Assembly: GCA_008638375.1 (NCBI GenBank)
Contig: CM018050.1
Coordinates: forward strand, 30,967,723-31,031,722
DNA from: Nyssa sinensis
Lineage: Eukaryota; Streptophyta; Magnoliopsida; Cornales; Nyssaceae
Length of the DNA stretch: 64,000 bases
Reading direction: 5' to 3'
Shown here piece by piece: positions 45,948 through 58,000 of the stretch. Every line of letters starts with the position of its first letter. The first letter of the stretch is position 1. Position numbers and translations under genes: made by a program. The notes beneath the pieces were generated by a model that was given only the letters and a program-made list of their open reading frames with translations, was not told the DNA's origin and ran no database searches.

Positions 45948-46500
45948 GTAGAGTCAGGTCCCCCATGGTGAAGAGTAAGTCATCCTTAAGCCAAAAGCGT
46001 CTTTTCTTGCCATCGTTGGCTAACCCGATCAAACTCTTAGCTAAGGCATCATGTTGCAGTCCTTCCTTTATGTGATCCAGTAGAGGACATTGGGGCTTTC
46101 TAATGGTAGCAAGTTCAGCCTTGCGGCTTAGAGCATCGGCCACCACGTTTTCCTTTCCTAGCTTATACACAACCGGTAGTCAAACTCTGCTAGAAAATCT
46201 TGCCACCTAGCTTGCTTTGGGCTTAGCTTCTTTTGAGTTTGGAAATAGCTAGTGGCAACATTATCGGTCATAATGACGAACCGAGAGCCTAGCAAGTAAT
46301 GCCTCCATATCTGTAGACAATGTATGACAACAGTCATCTCTTTCTCTTGAACGGTATAATGGCGCTAGGTGTCATTGAGCTTTCAGGCTCTCATAGGCTA
46401 AGGGGTGACCTTCTTGCATAAGTACGCCCCCAATAGCAAAATTCGATGCATCTGTGTGCACCTCATAAGGCTTGGAATGGTCTGGTAGGTTAAGAATAGG
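45940..46500 (-). pseudogene. Chromovirus RNase H and linker
   Basis: The end is recognisable as YKLGKENVVADALSRKAE, the usual border between RNase H and integrase. The more upstream part is scattered over several frames with stops. Confidence 0.75.
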
Positions 46501-46504
46501 CACT

Positions 46505-47747
46505 TCAGTGAACTGCCTTTTTAAGGTCCTCAAAGGCTTGTTGACATGCCTCCGTCCATGCCCATTCCCGATTCTTCTTTAAAAGATCTGTCAAAGGAGC
46601 GGCTCGTGCCGAGTAGCCCCTGATGAAGCGGCGATAGTAGTTGACAAGACCCAAGAATGACCGCAACTCTAGCACCTTCGTAGGCGGCTCCCATTCTAGA
46701 ATAACCTTCACCTTGGCTTCTTCCATCATAAGCCTTCCACCCTTGATCTTATGCCCTAGGAATAGGACTTCCTCTTGGGCAAATGAACACTTTTCTAACT
46801 TGACATAAAGCTCGTTTTCCCTTAATACTTGGAAGAATTTCTATAAATACTGCACATGGTCCTCTAAGGTAGTGCTATACACCACTATATAATCCAAGTA
46901 TGAACTGATCGAGGTAAGGATGGAAGAGCTTGTTCATAAGAGTGCAAAATGTAGCCGGTGCGTTGGTGAGACCAAAGAGCATGACTAGAAACTCATAGGA
47001 ACCGTACCTTGTGACACAAGTAGTCTTGGGCTCATCACCTTCCGCTATTTGTACTTAATAGTACCCCGATCGTAAGTCTAGCTTGGTAAAGTACCGTGCC
47101 TTGCGAAGTTGATCAAAGAGATCGGCTATCAATGGTATGGGGTACTTGTTCTTGATCGTCACCTTGTTGAGCGCCCGATAGTCGATGCACATGCGAAATG
47201 ACCCATCCTTCTTTTTTTGAAAGAGTACCGGTGCACCATAGGGAGCTTTGGAAGGTTGGATATAGCCAGCATCAAGCAAATCCTTAAGTTGCCTCCTTAG
47301 CTCCTTCAACTCGGGTGGTGCCATACGACAGGGCACCATGGCTGGGGGTTTGGACCCTAACTCCAGCTCAATCTTATGATCCACCTCCCTCCTAGGTGGT
47401 AGCTTCTTGGGCAGTTCCTTAGGCATAACATCTTTGTAGTCTTCAAGCACACGTTGAATAGGCTTAGGCAGCTCTTGTTGAGGGGAGACTAGTTCATCAT
47501 CATCTGGTCGTAGAGTAGTAAGGAAGCTAGTCTCTCTTTTCTTGAACCCCTTCTTGAATTGCATGGCGGATAGTGACTTGGCTTGTAGCTTAACCGCCCA
47601 TTCCGTAGGAACCATGCATGTTGAACCACCTTCCATGATGCACATTGTGTTGACGAAGGGAAACGGGAATGCCTTGACCTTGTCTAAGAACTCCATGCCA
47701 AGTACTACTTGAAAGTCGTCCATGGGTATCATCGAGTAGTCAATCAA
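46505..47747 (-). pseudogene. Chromovirus reverse transcriptase with destroyed YxDD
   Basis: Minus strand: [40 protein letters not shown] and [20 protein letters not shown], stop, then [20 protein letters not shown]. At about 46870-46910 the place of YLDDIVVY reads LDYIVVY after a frameshift, so the second catalytic Asp is Tyr. The thumb block [20 protein letters not shown] and PLTDLLKK follows. The enzyme would be inactive even with the frame corrected. Confidence 0.87.
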
Positions 47748-48110
47748 TCATGTCCACTCGCCAATGCTAGTACTTACATCTTGTGCAATGCCATGGATAG
47801 GTTTGGTTGTCGAATTAACCGTCTTGATAGAACTGCCTTCTTTGGTAGCCTTGAGACTAAGTCTCTTGGCCTCTTCCACTGATACAAAGTTGTGGGATGC
47901 CCCAGTATCCACCAAAGCACGAGTAGACATCCCATTGATCTTGGTTTCCATGAACATGAGTCCCTTGCCTTGGCCTTTAGAGGATGTGGCCTTGGCCTTG
48001 ATAGCATTGAGAATCTGTAGGGACCCCATATGAGCATCCTCTTGCTCCTGTTGCTCCTCGTACTCAGCTATTATAGCATTAAAGGTTTTTCTCTTGGGGC
48101 AGTCCCTCAT
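47748..48110 (-). pseudogene. Chromovirus aspartic protease
   Basis: Minus strand contains ALVDTGASHNFVSVEEAKRL, with the Asp-Thr-Gly-Ala active-site motif intact. It follows the zinc knuckle in the same frame and ends at a stop 3 bases before the RT segment. Confidence 0.85.
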
Positions 48111-48905
48111 CCAGTGAGGGCCATCACACAGGAATCATGAGCCCTTGGGCTTGGCCAGCTGATCCTTGCCCTCCTTTCCTTTGCCCCTATCCTTGCCACT
48201 AGTTGGCTTGTGTGGTCCACCTTCCTTGTTGCCATCATGTTGTGGCGTGCCTCATTTGCCTCACCCACCTTTGCCAAAGTTACCCTTCTTGGATTGGGGG
48301 TTGTCCTTCTTGACGGCAAAGTCAATGAATGATTCGGCCTCCACAATGGCGGTCGCAAGGTCTTGCACTCCACGTCGCCTTAGCTCCGTCTTGGCCCATG
48401 GCTGAAGGCCATCTAGGAAGAATAATAGAGAGTCCTTGTCGCTCAAGTCTGGGATCTCAAGCACATGGGTGGTGAACTCCTTCACATAGTCCCGAATGGC
48501 ACTCGTTTGCTTGAGTCGGCGTAGTCTGCCTCGTGCCTCCTCCTCGGACATTCTCCTGGATAGAATTGTCGCTTGATCTCCCTCTTGAAGTCCTCCCAAG
48601 TATTCATGGTGCAAGTGCCCCTCTTAATGTCACTGTGCCTCCTACGCCACCACAACATGGCAGTATCAGGTTAGGTAAAGGGTAACTGTGGGTACCTTGG
48701 CAGGCTCGTCAGTCATACCAACGGCCTCAAAATATTGCTCTAAGCCCCATAGAAAGTTATCGAGCTCCCGAGCATTCCTTGAACCAGCTATAGCTCTTTG
48801 GTTTGGGCACATCCACCTTGGGTGTCTCTCTAGTAACGACGTTGCCCTCGGTGATTGCCCTTTTGCATAGTGCCTAATCAGAATGTACCTCTTCCACATG
48901 AGCAC
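48107..48905 (-). pseudogene. Chromovirus Gag with zinc knuckle
   Basis: Minus strand: NARELDNFLWGLEQYFEAVG, then (other frame) MSEEEARGRLRRLKQTSAIR and LFFLDGLQPWAKTELRRRGV, the Gag core. The knuckle reads x-FLCDGPHWMRDC where the first Cys codon is TGA (48135-48137 on the plus strand), so the stop both ends Gag and removes a metal ligand. Confidence 0.85.
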
Positions 48906-49325
48906 TGGATAGTGTTAAGCTCCTCTTCAATATACCCACGAAGGTTGATGACCTCACCCATGAGTTGGTCTCGCAAGGGCTCGGATCTCCCTTCTGATGG
49001 AACTGCCTAGCTCATTGAGGGATCCCTTCATAACTTGGTTAAGCTCTCCACACTCTGTCTCTAAGCAGTCGAGACGCTGCCCAGCTTCCTCCAAGCATGA
49101 ATCCTATAGTGACACGGAGACCTCCACGTTAGCCACCTGTGACTCCAAGCTAGCCATCATGTCCTTAGAAGGGTCCTTGGACTTGGTCTGTTACTTCCCT
49201 TGGGCGGGGTTCCGGTGCACACCTCGGCCACAGCTCTTGGACTTGGGTTTGCTCCTCCTCTTGAATTGCCTCTGAAGTTGACAGTACTGTCCTTCCCTCT
49301 TATTATGACGCGCTCGCAATCTAGG

Positions 49326-49337
49326 CTCTGATACCAA
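49326..49337 (-). other. Primer-binding site, initiator tRNA-Met
   Basis: The minus strand reads TGGTATCAGAGC just inside the 5' LTR of the chromovirus. Confidence 0.9.
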
Positions 49338-49338
49338 C

Positions 49339-49830
49339 TGTCACGGGCTTAATATTTTAAGCACCCGTGCGACACTTAGCTACTCACAACTTAGCTTATA
49401 GTGCTAAGTCAGCTTACCTAGCTAGCACACTTAGGCTTGTGGCTAGAAAAGAGAAAGACTAGAGAACAAGAAGACTTGAGTGAAGAAAGCTTGTATTGCT
49501 CAAGTAAAGAGATACAACTTGCTTGGTTGGTCGACAAATGAAGTGCCACTCCTTTATATAGGCTCTTGGCCTTACAATTAATGGCTAGGATTAATCTGAT
49601 CTAATGGCTACTATTGAGTATCTAGAATGTTGCTCAAAGGATTATTCTAGAACTCTACAAATATCTAAGTATCTAGAATACTCTATACAAGTCTAGGAAT
49701 TCTCTACACACTCTCAGAATATTCTAGAGAATCCTAGTAGGCAGGCCGTGCAGACAAGAGTGATCATCCAGTAAGCGCTTATGTGGCATCTGCATGGCGT
49801 AGCCTTTGTTCGTCTTGGCAAGGCGTGACA
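49339..49830 (-). repeat. Chromovirus 5' LTR (right on the window)
   Basis: 492 bp, colinear with 44116-44599; contains an extra CATCTGCATGG near the end relative to the left LTR and lacks one TCTACAAGAATCTATACAAG stretch. Confidence 0.93.
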
Positions 49831-50737
49831 ATAGGCTCAAGGTCTTGTCTACACGTCTAAGAGGTTAATCTTATCATTCTAAAGACGTGGGACACGTGGA
49901 AATTATAGTTTGAGCCTTAGCAGTTCAAAACCAACACGTTTTAAAGATAAGACATTGAACCGGTGACAACAATCCAAGACAGCAGGAAGGGTCCACTTCC
50001 TTCGAACATGGGATGAATGGATGTTCATGGGAAATGTGCTAAAAGTTAACAACACATGGCTTTCTATCATGGTGTAGTGCTTAGAACATGTGAACATGGA
50101 CGGCCTATTGGACAACATTTAGAACACGAGGTAACTGATACTCAAAAACTGCTTATAAATAGCAGAATTGAAGAATTGCAAGAAAGCTTGGGCCAATCGT
50201 CATCAAAGCTTAGCTCAGCCTAACATATCTTAGTTTACCCTAGCCTAACCTAGCATTTCCATAGGAGTAGCAGTAACCTAGCTTAACTACCTTCTTCTTT
50301 TATTCTCTATACTTACCACCACCACCACCACCACTACATAACCTGTATTTACACTATGTCCATAGTTGTAATCAATTATTTGTTTATTCAAGATATTTTT
50401 GGTACTTTAATGTAATAACCTAAAAACTTTTGTGTCGTAACAATAACTATATAATACGAATAAGAATAAGAAGTATAAGAGGAAGAATACAAAAATGATA
50501 TCTTAAATCAAGACATGAATAGAATATTCACCAAAAGCACGATAACCTAGAGTGAAAAGAAGATGAAGAAGAACAGAGAAAGATCTCAACAGTGTTACAA
50601 TAAACTTCTTTGAAAAAATATAGATTAGTTTCAAGTTAGCCATTTTAGGGACAAACTATTGTTCTTTACTTTAACAGTCTGAAACTCATGAACTAAAACC
50701 TAACTTTTCTGATCAATTCATCAGGCTTAAAAAGTAA
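49831..50737. other. Intergenic, CAC microsatellite only
   Basis: A short ACC/CAC trinucleotide run at about 50317-50336. No gene recognised. Confidence 0.5.
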
Positions 50738-50921
50738 CGGGTTAATTATTTTTATATAAAATAAAAAATTCTTTAAAAAAAGTTAAAAAATTTGGATGAA
50801 AATTTAAAAAATGCAAAATAAAATAACAAAAAAGGGGTAATTTTGAAAAAAAAAAGATTACTAGAAAAGATATTTATAATTTCTCAATAAAATTAAAAGA
50901 GATTAGTATAATATTTTAAAA
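50738..50921. mobile_element. MITE family A, partial copy 3
   Basis: Shares TATATAAAATAAAAAA, AAAAAATGCAAAATA and a GATTAGTATAAT-type right end with the copies at 12004 and 19887. The left end is missing. Confidence 0.5.
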
Positions 50922-51397
50922 AATTATAAAAAAAATTAATATAATAATAAAAAATCTCGAAAAAATTAAGTTTAATTTACTTCCCGGTCCATGTAATCTC
51001 CACACAACTTGGGTCTCCTCAGATCTTGTGCTCTGGAAAGCATTTTTCCGTTTGAAAAGTCCTACATCACGATCACAATCATCTACTCTGGGACCCACCG
51101 AACATAGATGGTCCAACCAATAAGATCTTTGCATGAACTTTGAAATTTAAATTAGATATTGGAGAAAAGGAAAAAGAAAACAAATGAGCTTTCAATTTTG
51201 GAGAGGTGCTGATAGGGAATAATAAGTGAATAAAAGTATTAATGGGAAAAAGTGGTTAGGGATTTGGTAAAAATTGAAAAGTAAATTCTTTATTATTTTT
51301 AACCAGTCATAAATTGAATTAATTTATCCGTTTATAATCATATTTGAGAAATTCTTATTACTAATGAGATTGTGGGTTCTTCTTAAGAGCCTCAATT

Positions 51398-51915
51398 TTT
51401 GATACGACACAAAATTAAAAGATTTGAGTTAAGTATAAATAAGTTTAAGTCATAAACGGATTGACACGCATAACATAATTAATAAACATATCGTGTTTTA
51501 GTTTTAGTAGTGTCAGTCCGTTTAACATAACTTCACACGTTTAATTATAAATAAAAATATCACGAGTAAGATAATTCGTCTCACATTGAAAGTTTATTAA
51601 AATTTAAAAATTTTTACTTATAAAAAAAGTTTCTACTTTGATTTGACTTATGTCTAAAAGCTTACTAAACTTAAAAATTATCTACACATATTAAAAGGAT
51701 AAGTAATTTTTTTAATTAAAAAATAAAAAATTAAAATAAACGGGTTAATTATGTCAACATATATAACATGTTTAATAAATAAGTTGGGTTTGAGTTTTGA
51801 AACTTGACATGATTAGTTAATAGTGTCGAATTAAAATTGACACATATTTTCGAATATGTTTATCTTGACACGACCCGAATATAATACAATAACACGAATT
51901 GATATTTCTAATGCC
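51398..51915. repeat. Decayed element rich in GACACG/CGTGT boxes
   Basis: Begins near ACGACACAAAAT and ends near GACACGACCC...AACACGAATTG, with repeated 'cgggttaat', 'ttaataaac' and 'gtgtc' units between. This is like a widespread plant non-autonomous element, but it is too decayed for firm ends or a target duplication. Confidence 0.4.
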
Positions 51916-52747
51916 TCCATCACTCAATAATACTATAATATCTTGAATTAATTATAATACACATTACTTCTATTAAAAAAAATGTTCAAAAATGATTATA
52001 AATTATAATTTTTTTATCTTTTATTAGATAATATAAAAAATTAATATTAAATTATATAAATAAGAAAGTATAAATATATTATAATAAAATAATATTTAAC
52101 AAAATAATTATATATAAAATATATTTTTTTAAAAGTTTAAAATATTATAAATACATATTATATTATAAATAAAATATCAATATATATTAGAATAATATTG
52201 GATCACTGGGCCTCAAACCAAGGGATATATATGTATTATAAATATATATTATATTAAAAAAATAATAATAATGTTGGCCCCAGCTGACAGCGAAGTTACG
52301 CCAAACACAACTTTGTATGACCTGTCAACCCAAGTCAGCCCATACATGCGTAAGCCCAGGGGAGAAGCGGGCCCACAAACGGGAAAATATATTCTTAAAA
52401 GAGTGCAAGAGGCTTTTTTAAATTCAAAAAGGCCAGTGTAGAATACTTGTAATAGTTCGTCATCTTTCTATTTTTATTTATGTGATATGTCATTATATCA
52501 AGAAAGAGTTGAGAAAAAAAGAGAAAGAGTGCAGATTTCAGTGACACATCGTATAAATAAAAATATAAGAGTTATAAATCATTATTTATTTATAATTCAT
52601 TTTGAATATTAATATTTAATTATTACTTATTAAATATCAATTATTAAAAAATTAATTGTTGTACTGTTATGATCATAAAATATGGGAGTATTTAAAGGAT
52701 AATAAAACTTATCCCATCCAATCTAAGTACATCGAGATCAAATTAAT
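51916..52747. other. AT-rich intergenic sequence, no gene recognised
   Basis: Contains one GC-richer patch at about 52274-52385 with no recognisable domain or element ends. Confidence 0.5.
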
Positions 52748-53220
52748 GATAGATCAATCAATTAAAGTCAATTAATTAATAGAATTTGCTTAAGTTGAAG
52801 TTTTACACGGTCGAGTAACATTTTATATTATTTTTTTTTAAAAAAAAATATTATGATTTTGAATCTTTTCAAAGTAAAAGTATATAACAGTATGTTGATC
52901 GTTCAGTCTTGGACTGAATTTGATGATGGTATGATTAATTCATTTGAAATCAAGACCAGAATTATAACTTAGGTGATAAATCAATCAATTAAAGTTAATT
53001 AATTAAAAAAATTTGCTCGAGCCAAAGTTTTAAGTGCTCGAGTGGCATCTTGAGTCTCTTTTTATAAAAAAAATCACAGTTTCGAATCTTTTAAAAATAA
53101 AAATATGTAACATTATGTTAATCTCTCAATCATGAACTGAACTTGATAGTAGTATGATTAATTTCTCAACAATCAAGATCGGAATTATAACCCAAGCGAT
53201 AGATCAATCAATTAAAGTTA
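52748..53220. repeat. Tandem duplication, two units of about 225 bp
   Basis: GATAGATCAATCAATTAAAG starts at 52748, recurs (one change) at 52975 and again at 53198, giving units of 227 and 223 bp plus the start of a third. Units share 'TTTTGAATCTTTT', 'GTATGATTAATT' and 'ATTATAAC' in order. Confidence 0.88.
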
Positions 53221-55026
53221 GGAATTATACTATATTTTTCAAATATTTATCCTAAATCTCGTCTCTTAAGTCATATAATTAATATGCCATATTACTGTTA
53301 TATTATTTAAAATATAGATTTGAAATATATATCGCTATCCTAAAGTCAAAACATTAACATAATCTCCGCGCACAAAAGAATGCATAATATGTGGATTCTC
53401 AACCTTTTTGAGCACAAGATATGCATTAAGATATATGGAATTCTTTCAAGCAATTGCTTTTATTTATATTTTTGGCTCTGTCTCATTCTTTAACTTGACA
53501 CGGCCAACATTCTATTGGTGGAAAAAAAAAGTTAGTTTTTTTTTGTTTTGCCTCTTAGTTTATTAAGAAGTAAGTTAAGTTTTTACGTTATCACTAACCA
53601 TATCGGATGGGACTAAATTAACAAATGCATCACTTTCACTAATAAGTATTTTTCTATCAATTTGATACTTATTAGAATTGTCACTTAATAAATATTTATT
53701 TCTACAAAAACAAAAAATGAGATCAGTCGGAGATTCCAAATATATTCTATTACGTTTAAAGTTTATGCGATTTTTGAATTATCTCATAAATAAGAAGTAG
53801 ATTAGTCTGATAAAATTCGAATACGACTACTTTTGACACCAAAAAAAAAAAAAAACCTTCCCTAAAGATTAAGTAGGAGAAGAATTTATATCTATGTGGT
53901 TCAATCACTAGATAAAAAAATAAGAATAGGCATAATAATAATAATACCAATGAATGTTGAAATCATAATACTAATAAAGAAAAAAATAGTTTTATTAGAT
54001 TTTCTTTTCTATTGAAGTAAAATTAGAGATGTGGATTTTGTTTAATCTTTAATTTCTGTGAGAAAATAAAGAAAAGATAGTATTAAGAAAAATTTTATTT
54101 TTAATAAAATAAAAAATATAAAAGAAAATGATTGTGTTTTATTATTTTCAGTTAAATCTCTAAATCATGGGGAAGTAACTATTAAATATTACCCTTTCCT
54201 CTCACTTCAATTATTATGGGACCTTGCCATGCATGGATGTATTCATTTCTTTTTTATACTATTATACAATTTTTTTTTTAATGTTTTAAAGCCAAAATGT
54301 AATTTAGTGTTATGTTTTTGTTAACACACTTTTGTATATATCTCACTTGATTTTTGATTTTACACTAAATTTTTTCAACACTCTTTTAAAATAATTACAT
54401 TAACATCATCTATTATATCTAATAATTAAAAAAAAAAAAAACTCTTATAATTTCTTAAAAGTAAATAAAATTAGTGTAATATATAAGAGTATTATAGTTA
54501 TTTTAAAAATTAAGTTAAAATCTTTAGACCGAAAAATATATATATATATATCGTTAATATAATAAAAATAATTTAGTATAATTTCAGAGAATATAAAAAA
54601 AAAATCTTTATAATTACCAAATAATTTAAAAAAATCAAGATAATTACGACACAAAAAAAAAAACAGAAGTACAAAAACTACCCTAACAAACTTATATTTC
54701 ATGAAAATTATTTAAATAAAAATAACATATCAAATTTTATTATATACATTGCTTTGTAAACATCGATTATGGGAAGTAGGGGTGAATATTGTGGAGGATA
54801 TGAATCTTACATCAACTACCTTAACTTTGTATCTACCCTGGCAGAGATTTGCTCTCTCCCTTACACCTCTCACTCATCCCAACAAAAGTTCCACAACATT
54901 ACAGTGCCAATCACACGCCCACTTTATCAAAAATTACGGAAACAAAGTCTACCCATTTTCCATTAGAGCTCCAATGAGAGCTTCCCTCACAAATCCAAGC
55001 CATCTCTGCAACAAAACCCTAGGAAA
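53221..55026. other. AT-rich upstream region of the transporter gene
   Basis: The part next to 55027 should hold promoter and 5' UTR. Open frames at 54749-55216 and 54769-54966 overlap the transporter start in other frames and are not supported. Confidence 0.5.
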
Positions 55027-58000
55027 ATGTCACCTTCGAGTAAGCAAGCCCTCTTCATATCATCACTCATCATCCTATGGTACTCATCAAACATTGGTGT
55101 TCTCCTCCTCAACAAGTTCTTGCTGTCCAATTATGGCTTTGGCTTTCCAATCTTCCTCACAATGTGTCACATGTCGGCCTGTGCTGTCCTCAGCTACATT
55201 TCCATTGTCTTCTTGAAGGTTGTCCCTTTCCAGAAAATCAAATCTAGGTCTCAGTTGTTGAGAATTGCAACTTTGAGCGTTGTGTTTTGTGGGTCTGTTG
55301 TCGGCGGCAACATCTCCCTTAGGTATCTTCCAGTGTCTTTCAACCAGGCTGTCGGTGCGACGACGCCGTTTTTCACTGCCATGTTTGCGTATTTTATGAC
55401 CCTCAAGAGGGAGGCTTGGATTACCTATGCTGCTCTCGTACCAGTTGTTGCTGGGGTTGTGATTGCAAGTGGGGTATATTTCTTATTTAAAATCACCATT
55501 TGGATCATCAAATGCTAAAATTCTTGATTAATGTGATTTCTCTATATTATGTTATATGGTAATTGAAATTGAATTGTTCTATGTATGAAAATTAATAATT
55601 TGTTAGTGGGAATTGTGTATGAGTTGTTTTAGTGCTGATCCACACAGTTCTGTGATGTTTATTTTCGTTTTATTTAAGGGTTATTTTATGCAGTGGACAT
55701 CTGATAAATGACAATCCAGATCTGAATTTTTTTTTTGTATTAGTTCATGATAAATATGCATGTATACATGACAATATTTGCAGCCGCCCTTGGAAATTAT
55801 AGTGAGTTCTTTCTTTACTTTTTATTTTTCTTTTTAAAATTTTGGCGGTTTAATTGATGTTTAGAAGAGGTGAAGATCTCTTCACATATGGGAGGAGGCC
55901 ATATTCTTTTTTATTTAAAGAATTATAAAATTGAAAGCATGTAATATATTGCTTGATAGAACAATTGATTTTGGAGTATGTAATTATGATTTCACTCGGA
56001 TATACACACATATGGTGTCTCAGATATGGCAACCTCAAAGCAAAGCAAAACTGCTTCATACATGTCAGTTTCAATATTGTTGGCTGATTTGCTTATGTGC
56101 ATTCATGCTACTGTGGTGAGTCATGGCAAAAATGCTAGGAGTGTTTTTGTGATGTGGGTTTGGAAAGGATATCCGTTAATGTAGATTTGAGGGTGTTATA
56201 ATAAAAATATAGATTATTGAGTATTAAGTAGAAATATTCTACCTAGATTTTTTTTTTTTTTTTGGGGGGGGGGGGGGGGGGGTTCTCATTCTTTTGAGTT
56301 TAAGCATTTCTCTTTTCTCCCAAGTACTGCTATATGGAATAAGTGGAAAACTGGATTGAGTCTATTTTCCTGTTATATGTCACTTGGTAAGTATGCATTT
56401 TACTTGATGATACTCAATGTTAATGAACTTATCAAAAAAAAAAATGTCAATGAAAAAAATTTAGACTAATGCACTCAGGATGAGTTTATTGAGTTGCAAA
56501 TTTGTAGAGCAACAGGTTTTGGACTATATAATTATGATTTGACTCTGATATATCTCCATACGGGGCATGGGTTTCAGATTTGGCAACCTCAAAACAAACC
56601 AAACTGCTGCATATGTCAGTTCCAGTAATGTTGGCTGAGGCGCTGAATGCACAAAATTGTTAATGTGCACATGATGGTGAAAATATGAGTGTTCTTGTGA
56701 TGTGGGTTTGGAAGAATATTTGCAAATGTAGACTTAGGAGTGTTGTGGTACAAATATAAATCATTGTGTTAAGTAGAATTGTTTGGCCAAAGTTGTAGGC
56801 TTGTAGCAGACTGGTTTAGTGACATGACATCTAAAATGGAGGGGTGCAATTAAGGGTTCAATTCTTATAGTGGGCCAAAAAAATAGGTCAACTGCTTTGT
56901 GTGCGTATTCTTGGTGATACTAAATATTAATGAAATATTTTTTTTTAGAGTAATTCACTCATGATGAGTTTAAGAGTTGCGGGTTTGTAACTTTTTAGGA
57001 TTTATTGATTTGGTTTAGATTCTTGTGGCCATGCAACACACCTATATGTTATCTATTATAAGTAAAATTTGAGATCTTTAATTCTTCTGGAATTTTAATT
57101 TTCAATTTCTATTAATTTGAAATCCATTAAAATGACCAGTATTTTGATCTTCCCCAATGCTGGGTTCTTATTAAGGTGTCAATCGTATTCTATCTGATAT
57201 TTGAATCAAAACATAAAAGCTTTCTGGCAATGATCAGTGCTACATTGTTATTTATTAATTACAATCACTTGAGATTCTGAGAATCATTCTAGTCAACTTT
57301 ATTGTGATGCAAAGGGAGGTTCAACTGTTGAATTTGTTGACAGTCCTTTGCAGATCTCTACAGCATGGTCTTCTTCATTTCCTTTTTCTTTTCTTTCCTT
57401 TATTAATTTATTGTTTTTTTTTTTTTTGGGGGGGGGGGGGGCATGCAAGTTATGCCTCGTTTTGGGTTGAGTTAGTGAGTTAGTAGACTGGGACTATTGA
57501 CTCACTTATAAAAAAAGGGACTATTAACCTTTTTTTATTATTACTTGTGTTAATAAGATACAAATTACAATTTCTTAGAAACTGGTAAAAACAGTAAATT
57601 TTTAATTGCTTTTGGATTCCACCACGATCCCCCATCCCCCTTATTTTAGTGAGTTAAGTGCTTTTGTTTGGTTTCAATGGAGTTGAAAATATGAGTTTTT
57701 CTGGTTGGTGTCAGGGTGAGCCAAGCTTTCACCTGTTTGGATTTATTATGTGCATAAGTGCAACATCTGCAAGGGCATTCAAGTCTGTTCTTCAGGGTAT
57801 CCTACTTTCTTCTGAAGGGTAAATGCTATACTTCTTTCTGTTCTTAACCTATCATCTGAGTAATTGCATCTGTTTTTATACATTTATGGAGATATGCCCC
57901 CCATTATGTATGATTTATGTTATAAATATTATGACCTGCAGATTTAGTTTTTTTTTTTTTTTATACTAATAATTATGCATGAAATCACTTTTTTTCTTCA

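Larger units (their letters stand above)
44116..49830 (-). mobile_element. Ty3/gypsy chromovirus, complete outline, inactivated
   Basis: 5,715 bp between LTRs 44116-44599 and 49339-49830; minus-strand order is primer-binding site, Gag with CCHC, protease, RT, RNase H, integrase, chromodomain. Flanking 5-mers are CACAG and ATAGG, which do not match. Multiple stops and frameshifts occur; RT has lost its catalytic motif and the chromodomain has a stop. LTRs are close in sequence apart from small indels. Galadriel-like affinity is only a guess from the integrase C-terminus. Confidence 0.94.

Noticed and set aside
54749..55216. 155-codon open frame overlapping the transporter start
   Set aside because: It is in a different frame from the conserved carrier and its peptide has no recognisable domain.
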